Shown piece by piece: positions 25,173 to 36,180 of a stretch of 64,000 nucleotides of DNA. The position numbers were made by a program, and so were the translations under genes. Origin of the DNA: Owenia fusiformis (lineage: Eukaryota > Annelida > Polychaeta > Sabellida > Oweniidae); the NCBI GenBank assembly GCA_903813345.2, contig CAIIXF020000010.1, forward strand, positions 17,495,181-17,559,180, read 5' to 3'. A model generated the notes under the pieces. It was given only the letters and a program-made list of their open reading frames with translations, did not search any database and was not told the origin of the DNA. How positions within the stretch are numbered: the first letter of the stretch is position 1; each line of letters begins with the position of its first letter.

Positions 25173-25423
25173 GTCTAAAAGAGGAGGATTCACTGAAGCA
25201 TGTAAGCAAGGACTCTAACGGGGTTGTCTCCTCGCCAGGATCAACGGGATGTGACGATCAGGACGGGGATAAGCCACTGTCGAAACAAAAGCGCCACCGT
25301 ACCCGCTTCACACCAGCGCAGTTGAATGAGCTTGAACGAGCGTTTGCAAAGACGCATTACCCAGATATCTTCATGCGTGAAGAATTGGCGCTCAGGATCG
25401 GACTCACAGAGTCAAGGGTTCAG
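25173..25423 (+). CDS. otp: otp exon 2 (homeodomain residues 1-46)
   Basis: Codes residues 26-109 of Orthopedia. A Ser/Asp/Gly-rich linker is followed by the N-terminal three quarters of a paired-like homeodomain starting KQKRHRTRF and running through helices 1 and 2 to TESRVQ. From family knowledge this block is almost identical to vertebrate OTP, the regulator of neuroendocrine and hypothalamic-type neurons. Homeodomain Glu17 is present (NELERAF). The exon ends CAG|GTAAGA exactly between homeodomain residues 46 and 47, the intron position shared by many paired-class homeobox genes. The downstream join is phase 0, so it can splice in frame to either exon 3A or exon 3B. Confidence 0.95.
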
Positions 25424-26836
25424 GTAAGAATGATCTTAAATAAATGTCTTGGTCGACAAATGGAATAAATGACTCGGGGATTCCTTGCAGAAATTATTGT
25501 CGCAAATTTTGAAAATGCTCATTCAAACACAATTGGAAAAAATTAGCGCAAATAACCTTGCAAAACATGATTATTCATTCTTTATTCTAAAATTTATTTA
25601 CATTGCTTTGTTATTTCGAATCTTGCCAAATGTGCTTTCTCAGTCAATCACAAAATCATTTAATATCATAACTCGTAAATAAAATGAATTTTACAAACGC
25701 TTCTCGGAGGCTTCAGTAGGTCTTTGGAGAAAAAAGTTTAGGTTACGATACAAAAAGCTATTCCTTGGACAATTGAAATATACAAAAATAGTTAAGAAAA
25801 TGTACAATGTATCTCGAATGGTAGAATGAACTTTTTTCTAAATGTTGATCTAAAAAACATATTTTTGGTTTATAAAAGTAAACTGGATATTCTGCAGTTT
25901 CTCTAGCATCCAAACTGACACATTGGGTTGCTGACAATCAAAAAACAGTCTGCATTCTGCAAAAGTCACTCTGACCTTCTCTGTGTTTAAAAACTTTCAA
26001 TTTCTTACTTCAAACATGTCGACCTGAACGCGCAAAATGTCGGACCAGTCGTTCTATTCTTTCAACATAGAATCAGATACCTAAGATAAGAAAATTTTAA
26101 ACCACATCATTTTTTTAAACCACATTTACACCGATACCTGTTGGGAAATAACAATACAATGATACTTTTTCTGTCAAGAGGGGTTCACGAGAAGGTCATA
26201 TAGGATATCCTAAATATTTTGATTGTTATCGAAGATGATATTACTTGGCTAATTGATCGACAAGAATCTGACACGCGTTTCCACTTCCTCATAACGACGT
26301 TCCACCGTTCTTCAGCTATATGCGTACACATCCATCATTCGCATTAGATCATGCAATTTTCGGGAACATAATCAAATGTTTTAATTACACCAACCCTTGA
26401 ACTATCGTGTCCTTTGTTTATTGTACAATGTTTTGTTGTACCGGTTTGTATAACTGTGAATCAAATAGCATGTCTATCTATGAGTTTTGTCATTTTCCGA
26501 TTATGTTTTGTCAACACTAAATGGTCGCGTGTTAGTTAAACATCTACCCCGTTGGTTAATTTATCGTTAATTCGATTAACTATTTAGTTTGATTTGTCAG
26601 CAAGAGCAAGGTCTTCTTCAACTTAAATTGCAAGCTGTAAATCTAGCGACGCTTGTTTGAAATCACTAATTTTTAGCAAACGGTGCACGATTCTAGGAGT
26701 TTAAGCCATATTTACAGAAGGCCTCGACTTCTAGGTATTTCTTGAAATATAAATAAAGAAAGAAAATGGGGTTAAGCCCGATGGTTAACCATACCTTACG
26801 TATGTGGGTAAAATAGTTGATTACAATAGAGAAAGT

Positions 26837-26917
26837 GACTGCGATTATTAATGGGGTTTGCTCCAAAAATTAGAACCTTCTTATTTTTTTTAGCAAAATC
26901 CATTAATAATCGCAGTC
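26837..26917. repeat. Small inverted repeat in otp intron 2
   Basis: Arms of about 26 bp (GACTGCGATTATTAATGG against CCATTAATAATCGCAGTC) separated by about 29 bp. A hairpin-forming MITE-like unit. Confidence 0.7.
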
Positions 26918-29900
26918 TTGTCATCACAATTGAATAATTGATGGATTTTGATAATTTTTTAATTTCGTTTTACAATTATACTATTTGAATATGTATATTG
27001 CATAACCTACACTACAAACTAACTATGGGGATGGTTTACATTGAAGTTCATGAAAGTGTAATTGTCCGACTGAGAAATTAATTGCATCGACAATGATTGA
27101 AATTATGGTATTAATCAATCAGTGTACATGTTGTATACATGTTATGTGACACCTATCTCATGTCACTGTTCACCTGTTGATAAAACTGTTAACCTGTGTA
27201 GTAGACCACATGCAGATCGACGTTTGTCAGTGTACACCTGTTTATCCAAACAGAGGTAAAACTAAACCACCCGGGCCGGGAAAACCACGCGATTGTTTCT
27301 TGCATGTTTACAGCGTGAAGAAACTGGTTACAGGTTTATTATAATATTTTGTTAAAAAAATTATACAATTCTTTTTATTCCAACCAGTCAAAATATTTAC
27401 AAAAACGTTGCTTTAGTGTGTGTTTTGCTAGTTACTAGTCACTGACCATATTAACACAACGCGACCAACTTGTACACAATGGAGTACGACATAAACAATA
27501 ACAAAAACAAAGCCGTGTGTCTGTTGATGCCTATTGTTTATTCTGTGATTTGACACTTGACCATTTTATATGAACATTTATTTATTACATTTATTTGTAT
27601 TTGTTTGTTTTTTGGCGGACTTGGGGATTTAAAATATAGATCTTATAAGAAACTACAATGATCTGAACTAATCATCTTGATCTTAATGCTTTCTACCACC
27701 GCGTAGACATTACAGGTAAAGATAAAATGTAACGCGTGCCAAATAAAGCATACAATTATTCCAATTATGCCATTAATCTTTATTTATATAATCATTTATG
27801 TTGAATTAATAGCCATGCAAATACCCCTAACAAAACATGTTATTAGAGCAATTACACTTTGTAACAATATACGGTGTGGAGATTTATTTTCAAATACAAG
27901 ACACTTTGGTAATAATCTATAGACTTCGTTCTATTAATAATATTTATTTCAATTAATAATTGTGAAAGGACCGAGTCCCATGCCGTGATTAAGCCTATAA
28001 CACATTTTACAATGGTTTATTTAATTTCATTAAAATAAGATAAACAGTCAATAAGGTCAGGACTTATGTTAGTATTCATACAAATATCAAAAGGTGATAA
28101 AATTCATATTGTTATGTAACAGTTACACAGTGCTAAGGAAAGTATAAGCCGAAGAGAATATTTGCAAGTATTCTAATCCGCCTAAAATATTTTGTATTTA
28201 TATTAAATTATTTTTATTTAATCTTTATCATTACAATTGATATTGTACTCTCTGTTAGTTTTGAATATTTTCAAAAATATTGTCATTAAGATTAATTTTA
28301 AGATTAAACATTTTGACTCTTATCGTTCAAAGCACATGCTATGTAAGCAGCCGGAGACAACCATGCAATTTAGCCACCTCAGAGAAAATCACACTTTGGT
28401 CTGATTTCAATTATTATTGAAGCTTATACTTAGCTCGAGCTTCATCACATATGTTTGTGTTTTTTTACGATAAGTTTCGTCTCATGGTTAATTGCGTTGG
28501 TACACTGCTATATGAGTTAAGACTTGCTTACATTTACAATGGCCGTATTTTATTTGATCACATCTTGTTCGTCTTAGTTTCTTTAACCTTTCCATTCAAG
28601 GTGATAGAAAAGTAATTCATTTTAACATATTTGACTTAAATACTCATAATTTATCAATTATTATTCCCCAGATAATCACATTGAAATAGCTATCCGCACC
28701 TTTTATTATTTATTACACCCAAACACGAATATTGTGGTTACGTCTATAAACGTCGAGCAGATCTTTTACAATTCGAATCATTGTATGCTTGAAATGTTAC
28801 AAATCTTCAAAATTAAAAACACATTGGATGAACTGATAGAGTTACAGTTTGAATGGTCCAGTGGAAACAGTTTGTTCTTGTCTCGTTTACCACTTAGCAT
28901 CGTGGACCACTTTTGAGAAGAAAAAGGAGATTGATACAATGCACAGGGTCAATGGAGATGTTTGTCTTTGCTAATAGTCACAGACGTTACTATATCTCAG
29001 GACTTCTGTTTACTGGCATCTTGGCTCAGAAGGAGACCATGGCATGCAAAGAATCCTTCTCGAGATAATAGGATAATTTGATTGTGTCGTGAAAGCTAAT
29101 TTCTGTGGTGGATGTTTCACGTTCAATCACGCAAACTGGATCTCGCGGGACTTCTTTTTACGCTGCAGTTTATTATGGACTAAAGACAAAGACAGAGGAG
29201 TGTTAAAGACTTAATTAAGCAGATATTAGTCGCCTAATTGCCTGTTTATGCTTCCAATTTTACCCTCAATTAGAGTCAAAGTTATTCATTCAGTAATTCC
29301 CCTATAAATCTTTCTCAACCCTTTAGTATCAATTCATAAATCTCATAAATAGCCGAGAATGGGGAATGCATAATATAATTCTTGTTTCTGGAATCCGTAA
29401 GTATATTTCCTCTGGAATATAAACAATGAGAATTATGTCAATTGAGTAATGCTCGAAGATAGAAATTCAATTAGGGCTAGTTTAGTCTCTGATTGGGTTA
29501 GTTAGGTATTTATTTGGCCTATTACTTTTCAACACATTGCACATAATTTAATTTATTAATTTTAAACGCCCTTCATTCGTTACTTAGTATTTTCTTTAAA
29601 ATTGATATTGACATTGATTCAATAAATCGTACGCGCTTTTATATTATCATCATTAGTAATTATATTTTACATTATATCTTTAGTTATGTATAATATTGTA
29701 TCATATTACATTACATTATATTACATTGTTGAGTATTATCTTATATTATCAGTTTATTTTTTATGATACTACACCAAAATGGTGCAACTTACAAATTACG
29801 GCAAAATATAGTGACGATTAATCATATAATACTTCTCACCTTAGAATAAGTTGAATAGAGATAATACAATCAATTATAATCGAAGTTAATGGTAGATGGA

Positions 29901-29925
29901 ATAGGGTACAATCGTGCACCTTGTC

Positions 29926-30070
29926 GGGCCAGTTCTAGGGGTTTTAGTGCTAGTTTAGACAAGATGTCAATAAAAGTTATATAAATAGAAGGCATTCATT
30001 TTACTATATCGCGACCCTCGGTCCAATATTTCACTATATTGCCCTTCAAAATGACGTTATTGTACTATTG
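29926..30070. repeat. Repeat related to 46.0-46.3 kb
   Basis: AGTTCTAGGGGTTTTAGT at 29931 and GGTCCAATATTTCACTAT at 30020 recur in the element at 45197-46936, at about 46302-46332 (inverted) and 46073-46113 (direct, with an inverted copy at 46017-46055). This indicates one interspersed family present at both places. Confidence 0.55.
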
Positions 30071-32151
30071 AAAAGTAGACGAACGCAAGTTAAAATACAT
30101 GGGAAGAAATCTGAAGAAATTAGTATTCTACATTGATTCCATGCCTATACTATTGTTTATATAAGAATTCATTACGAGACAATGGATCTATGCTCTGGCT
30201 GGTAATTTAGTGAATTAATACCTATTACTAGCAATTATAATGGTTCTCTTGACATAACATTCCGGGCGATATGACAGGCTTACGTTCTTGTTCTTGATCC
30301 AAAGCACTTTACATCTTTCTACATATGACTTGCATTCATAATGCCGTACCAAGGAAGTAACATTCACCCTACTTGTTTCGGAAAATAGCTTATTTCCATC
30401 TAAGAGTCAGTTAAATATAGGTGTTTTATGTTCCAGATCTTTAAGAATATGTTGTTGGGAATTTAAAATGCCTCGGGAATGACCCTGTCTAATTTAGAAA
30501 AGGGCGTTTTTGATCATCCATTCCTCACAAGTGCCATAGACAATATTCTTGAGTGCTCTGATCAGAAAATATGCACAATAGAATAATGAACCGATTAGTG
30601 ATTATTCGGTGGTTTTAGGTACAAGGACTCTTGACACCGAGACCTGTCAACGAGAACTGGCCTCTCAAATAATCCTTTATTTTTCTGAGACTACTGGAGT
30701 TGAATGAAGGAGATTAATCGTAAATAGATCTAATGAACAACTAGGGATGAGCACCCTCGAGCATCTTTGGAAGAATCCCTATACGAAATCATAAATTAAT
30801 TTTCACTTGTCTCCTGAATTTTCATCGCGGAAGCATTTTTACATCTGAATAGAAAGTCATCCGCATTTTATCAATCTACAACCGCGTAATTTGTCCAGGA
30901 TAGCATTCTATCTTATGCGATCCCGGAAATAGCTATAAACTCAGGAAATACTGGGGGTAGTTAATTTACCAAAGCAAATAATATATTTTTGGGTTAAAGT
31001 ATTAATGTTTGTGAAGTGAAACATTCTCCTTGACAAAATGCCGCATTACAATAGTAATTAGTTTGTTCGTTTTCCATAGGCATAAAAACGAAGGCCATTA
31101 TACCAAAATTTGCATATATTATTAAAGCCTTGTAATAAGCTTTGTCAACTACCGTAACTACTTTGAGCATTAATCACGATATTATAACATACTAATGGCC
31201 CCCGTGCTTCATATATTTCAATAAAGGCAACTCTTTATACTTTACATAATCATTTGTTTTCTTGAAGGCCTCGGTTAGATGATGTATCACGAGAAGTCCT
31301 CAAAATACACTCATTCACTGATTTTATGCGTGTGATAGTGCGATCAATGTGATCGGATCAAATCGCATAGCTGTTGTATATAACTGTGTATTCCAATCTG
31401 AAACTAATATAAAATAAATAATTTTTTTTACAAAGATGGGTACTTTATTTGAGCACTTATTTTTAATCTATCAAATGAAATATATCAACGTGGCATTAAA
31501 TTAAGAAAGCACGAGTGCAATTCTCTAGTAAGTACATCCAGACACGACGAATGATAAATGTAGATAATGTATAATAAGCTTAAGTTCGGATTTCTAAATG
31601 TTGCACATACTTATTTAGTAAGAAAGAGGCCAGAAAATAGCAATTTTCTCTTCAACTTCATTTAACATCTCAATATATGTTTTCTATTGGTGGCATATAC
31701 TTAAACGTATAAAAACCCATTCTAATACTCAGACCATCTCTGAAACTGAGAGAATGCTGTGATATCTCACGATGATAAAAACCTGATAGACTACGTTTTT
31801 TAATAACTTTTCCAAGTTCTTCAAAATAGTGGCCTTTGCTGTCTTGGTCGTGCACTGTTTTTCACCAGGGGTACAATTCCACCATTTTGGTCCCATCGGT
31901 CAAGAAAGTTGGAATAAAGCAGCACTTTCAAACAATAAAGGTCAGTGTTTTGAAGAACTTTGATTAATAATTTGATATAAACTGAAATGATATAGCAGTG
32001 CATATACATGTATTTTGCCTCTAGATATCTTAATTTCCCCCCACGCTAAGACGTACATATTTATGAAATAAAGTTGATATTATTGAAATTACTTTCAAGA
32101 TCCGATGATAAATATTCATGTCTGACATCTTTTTCGTTCGCTGTGTTGCAG

Positions 32152-32685
32152 GTTTGGTTCCAAAACAGGCGAGCCAAATGGAAGAAAAGGAAGAAGACTA
32201 CTAATGTATTCCGCACACCAGGGGCACTCCTACCGTCACACGGATTGTCACCATTTGGCTCTATGGGCTCCATGGGATCAATGAATGACTCGTTTTCATT
32301 CCCCGATACACGCTGGACAGGTATGGGTATGTCCCAGATGTCGCAAATGGGCGGTAACTCACTTACGTTGCCCCCATCATTACCCCGACAAGGTATTGCG
32401 CAATCTTTGCCAACAAGTGTAGGAGGCCTTGGACCTTCATCTGGAACAATGCATGCAGCGTCTTTATCAAATACAATGATAGGCAATGGTTCATCTATGT
32501 ATGGGTCAAATCCCTATGGCGTGCCATCGTCTTGCGAATCACCCCTATCTACGTCACCCGTGACATCAATGCCCTCACAGATGGCGTGTGGAATGCAAGA
32601 GATGGGCGATGCGTGGCGAGGAACGAGTATTGCATCACTTCGCAGAAAAGCTCTCGAACATTCAATGACATCTGGGTTTCGATAA
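32152..32685 (+). CDS. otp: otp terminal exon 3A (homeodomain 47-60, OAR)
   Basis: Codes 177 residues plus TAA, giving a 286-residue Otp isoform A with exons 1-2. It begins at a TTGCAG acceptor with VWFQNRRAKWKKRKK, the canonical recognition helix with Gln50, Asn51, Arg52 and Arg53. The conserved Otp block TTNVFRTPG, a Met/Ser/Gly/Pro-rich activation-type region and a C-terminal OAR motif (SIASLRRKALEHS) follow. Vertebrate OTP is about 325 residues, so this is slightly short but complete. Candidate polyadenylation signals lie 0.6-0.8 kb downstream. This is the terminal exon that matches the family standard. Confidence 0.95.
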   Translation, partial: VWFQNRRAKWKKRKKTTNVFRTPGALLPSHGLSPFGSMGSMGSMNDSFSFPDTRWTGMGMSQMSQMGGNSLTLPPSLPRQGIAQSLPTSVGGLGPSSGTMHAASLSNTMIGNGSSMYGSNPYGVPSSCESPLSTSPVTSMPSQMACGMQEMGDAWRGTSIASLRRKALEHSMTSGFR

Positions 32686-33461
32686 AAAATGATCAACACG
32701 GAAGACAGTGTTTTACACCCTTAACGTAAAATGAAACTGTATACAGAGTTACAGAAACATTGGACAATAATTTATGTTTAATTTCCTGAACTGAGATAGT
32801 AGTAATGTAGGTGTTAATATCGCTAATAGAATAGGAACAGGCTGTTTCTTGCCATCACTGAAAGTTCTCATATATAACCTAGCTCATTTTATCTTTCCAC
32901 ACTACTATGGTTTAACGGTTTAAGGCGATATGATTTTTTGTCTTGCTTTGACAATTGATTCACAAATAATTTATCATTCCTTTGAATATTTTTGTATGAT
33001 ACATTTTTTGTTGAATTCCTAAGTTAATTGCATGACTGATTGTACTAATATGTCGTTTAGTATATTTCACGTCATAAGAAAACATAAATATAAAGTACAA
33101 AGAGATAAATTATATTTTTCATCTAGAATAAGAAATCAAGAGTGCACGATAGCTTAATGGTATGATAGACGGTACCATTTTGGCTTCATATTTGACCTAC
33201 CATGTACACTTTCATTTATTGTACTATTGTATTATAATATTGTATATATTCCACTACTTACAACGAGTCTACTAGTCATTAAGTCAAGCTAGAGAAATTA
33301 AACTCTATATTCAGTATATATACTTTGTTTTTCTCTAGAATTATGAGGTTATATCTTTAATGGCTTATTTTTTAAAGAACAAAACACATATATCTGTACA
33401 ACAATAATATGTGGTTGGATTGTCATTAAAATGTCCATACACTGGATCTGATGTTGTATGA

Positions 33462-33467
33462 AATAAA
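33462..33467 (+). terminator. otp: Candidate polyadenylation signal for exon 3A transcript
   Basis: First AATAAA that I see after the exon 3A stop, 0.78 kb downstream. The weaker ATTAAA occurs at 33297-33302 and 33424-33429. In such AT-rich DNA the hexamer alone is weak evidence. Confidence 0.3.
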
Positions 33468-34419
33468 TGCCAGATATTAATGCGATCATGCAAACTGTAC
33501 TGTATATAGTCATAAACTATTTTAGGTTTGTACAAATGAATATTGTTTAGTGCATCAAGAACTAGTTTATTTAAATAGAGACAGTATACATCAGAAAATT
33601 AAATTATTTACAGCATGATTTACTCATTACTTTATATGTAAAAGACTTAGCCATCGCACTAGTGCGATCGATGCATTTGAATTTAGGAATGTGATGTCGT
33701 ATACACACACAATGCACGGTATAATGCATTGCTAAAATCTTTTTTTTATTACTTTTTTATTCATAGAAAACATTTGAAAGCAGTTACATTAACATATACA
33801 ATATTGCTAAAATCCATGTCTTATGTAACAGGTCGATCCAAACATTTTATTTTCTTCAAAGATATTAAAACTTCAAATATATGTTAGTGTACTTTTTTCT
33901 AAGCAAAAAGCCCGTAAAGGGTCCATATTAAACAAAAGTGGGCGTGGCAGTTCCTCATTGGCGGCAAATTTTTGATCATGTTACTAGATTTGGTTGTCAA
34001 GAGAAAACATATGGGACGTTTGTCTAAGTTGAAGTTTTGTCATCTATATAGTTTGGAGGAAATTTTCTAGTGGCAAATCAAAATAATTTTTCAGGTGCCA
34101 ATTTGAAATTGCAATTCAGGATAATAAAGGGTCATATAAAATATTGACCCATTGTTTAACCCATTCATATAACCTTCATGTATTAACTTCAGTCATGACA
34201 CAATACATGTTTAAAAAGAAAATTGTTCCAGTTTTTGTCAAACCCTGTATATGGCACGGTATATAAATATATATATATATTTATTTATTTTCAGTAAACT
34301 TAGAATCCAAATTATTTATAATAGCATTTGCACGTGTTGTGCATTTCACTTGTATGTTTATTTAATCTGTTGCTATCGTAAATAGTTTGGAGATACATGT
34401 ACATAAATGTACCTGTACA

Positions 34420-34615
34420 TGTATGTATCTATTTTGTTTTAACTATTGTAAATATATAAGAAATGTACTCGTATTTATTTATTTATTTTGCTTTCACCTG
34501 AAATAAAAATATGTAAATATATGAAAAAATGTCCTTGTATTTATCTATTTTGTTTGAAATATTGTAAATATATGGAAATGCAAATGTACTTGTTATTATT
34601 TGTTTGTACATATTT
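34420..34615. repeat. Degenerate AT-rich tandem repeat
   Basis: About three diverged copies of a unit containing TATTTTGTTT, GTAAATATATG and AAATGTACT-TGTATTT. An old minisatellite in the gap between the otp terminal exons. Confidence 0.5.
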
Positions 34616-35235
34616 TCTGCCAATCAATTGACCTCTGCTTTAATCCCAGGAAGAGATCTCTCATCTCCCAAAATAATGATATTTGGGTTCACTATATAGT
34701 TAGCTCACGCAAACTCTTAGGAGCGGCATCGCACATATAATATCTTTAACAGAGGAACGGAATTCATGAGAAAGTATGTAATTTGAACAACACTACCCGC
34801 CATCTTTAATTGTCTTCCAAAATTATTACCTTGTTTCACTACAACAATAAAAACCATATTGGTTTGTGTGAATTATATTATGCATATATATGGGACATCA
34901 TACTTGTAGATTGTCATCGTTAAGGTTTTCCCAGTTAACATTTGAGGATGAGTAATTATGAAGAATACGTAGATTCATCACGATCTGTTTGCTTTACAAG
35001 GCAACAAATAAATGCATTCCACAAAAATTAAAATTGAGATAATCCAACGCTTTCTCTATTTATTGTTTGCTCCTGTAATAGAATTTTTCAATTACCTGAT
35101 CTAAAATGACTTGATGTGCAGTAAGGACATACTTAAGGAAATAATATTTTTGTTCCTCTAAATTATCTACTTGTTAATGTTTCCATGGACGTCGACTGCA
35201 AGGTGTTTAGCAAGGATTTTACCATGTTCTTTCAG

Positions 35236-35763
35236 GTATGGTTCCAAAACACACGCGCTAAATGGAAGAAGAGAAAGAAGACCACAAACGTTTTCCGCAC
35301 CCCAGGGTCTCTCCTACCGTCTCATGGACTGACGTCCTTTGGATCTGTGGGTCCCATGAATGATTCCTTTGCATTCCCAGATTCTCGCTGGACAAGCATG
35401 GGTATGACACAGATGTCGCAAATGAGTAGCGCCCCACTTACGTTAGCGCCAACATTACCCAGGCAGTACGTTGGTCAGTCTTTGTCATCTGGTATGGGTG
35501 GCTTAAGTTCATCACAACCAGGGACAATGCAATCTTCTTTGCCAAATACAATGCTAGGGAATGGCACATCGATGTATGGATCAAATCCTTATGGCGTACC
35601 AGTTTCCTGCGAGTCCCCACTTTCGACGTCACCGGTATCGTCATCGGTTTCTTCCCAAATGGCTTATGAAATGGCGGACATGTCCGATGCCTGGCGAGGA
35701 ACCAACATTGCTTCATTGAGAAGAAAAGCTCTGGAACATTCAATGACCCCTGGGTTTATGTAG
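35236..35763 (+). CDS. otp: otp alternative terminal exon 3B (homeodomain 47-60 with R52T, OAR)
   Basis: A second, diverged copy of the otp last exon, coding 175 residues plus TAG; with exons 1-2 it would give a 284-residue isoform B. It starts after a TTCTTTCAG acceptor in the same phase as exon 3A. It keeps the Otp-specific block, the Met/Ser-rich region and the OAR motif (NIASLRRKALEHS). The recognition helix reads VWFQNTRAKWKKRKK: Asn51 and Arg53 are kept but Arg52 is Thr. Arg52 normally pairs with Glu17 in homeodomains, so stability may differ. Differences from 3A are largely at third codon positions while the protein is conserved, which argues for selection rather than decay. No separate exon 1-2 set lies upstream. 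It could be an alternative last exon or the remainder of an otp paralogue. Confidence 0.85.
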   Translation, partial: VWFQNTRAKWKKRKKTTNVFRTPGSLLPSHGLTSFGSVGPMNDSFAFPDSRWTSMGMTQMSQMSSAPLTLAPTLPRQYVGQSLSSGMGGLSSSQPGTMQSSLPNTMLGNGTSMYGSNPYGVPVSCESPLSTSPVSSSVSSQMAYEMADMSDAWRGTNIASLRRKALEHSMTPGFM

Positions 35764-36180
35764 ACCAAATTAAAATTATCTAATTATGGGTAAACATTGA
35801 TGTAAAAACTATTCCGATTAACAATTTAGATGAAAAAGCTTCTACGTATAATAGTTTATCAGTATCTAACATTGAACATGTTTCACTCTCTTCGGTATCT
35901 ACTTCAAAATACTTCACTTTTTATATTTCTACAAATATTATCAATTAACAATAATTGGCTTATTTACATTTATATAATCAATATGAAATTATTTAGCTTT
36001 GTTAGTGATGTCATGCATAATAAACTCCAATAGAAATACACACTATTGGCATCGCCAAAGTTACTTGATTGTTAGTTGCCAAAATAAACATGTGACGTCA
36101 CACACGAGACTGATAACGTGTACATGGTTTAGACGTATTCAAAGTTGCTGAAGCACCGGAGGGACCTAAATATTACAAAA
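35764..36180 (+). other. Otp exon 3B 3' UTR and gap to CatSper3
   Basis: 417 bp between the exon 3B stop and the CatSper3 start codon, on the same strand. It probably contains the 3' UTR of the otp-3B transcript and the promoter/5' UTR of the channel gene. Confidence 0.6.
36019..36024 (+). terminator. otp: Candidate polyadenylation signal for exon 3B transcript
   Basis: AATAAA 256 bp downstream of the exon 3B stop and about 160 bp upstream of the CatSper3 start. An ATTAAA lies at 35769-35774. Confidence 0.35.

Larger units (their letters stand above)
25424..32151 (+). other. otp: otp intron 2, 6.7 kb
   Basis: Separates the homeodomain-coding exons. It contains a small inverted repeat (26837-26917), low-complexity AT sequence (about 29640-29770) and a repeat related to one at 46.0-46.3 kb (29926-30070). 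No other exon is recognisable. Regulatory elements may lie here but cannot be identified without comparison to other species. Confidence 0.85.
32686..35235 (+). other. otp: Interval between the two otp terminal exons
   Basis: This holds the exon 3A 3' UTR and the intron that would be removed to reach exon 3B. It is AT-rich and contains an AT dinucleotide run (about 34260-34285) and a degenerate tandem repeat (34420-34615). No additional homeodomain or other exon is visible. Confidence 0.7.

Noticed and set aside
32061-32486. 141-codon minus-strand frame opposite otp exon 3A
   Set aside because: A shadow of the strongly conserved coding strand; it has no domain of its own.
33140-33200. tRNA-like box A (TAGCTTAATGG) near 33150
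   Set aside because: No matching box B or cloverleaf downstream; one 11-mer is not enough.
35438-35743. 101-codon minus-strand frame opposite otp exon 3B
   Set aside because: A shadow of the coding strand.
36145-36180. Upstream extension of the CatSper3 frame by 12 codons
   Set aside because: It opens with TTG, which is not expected to start an animal gene. The ATG at 36181 gives the family's usual length.
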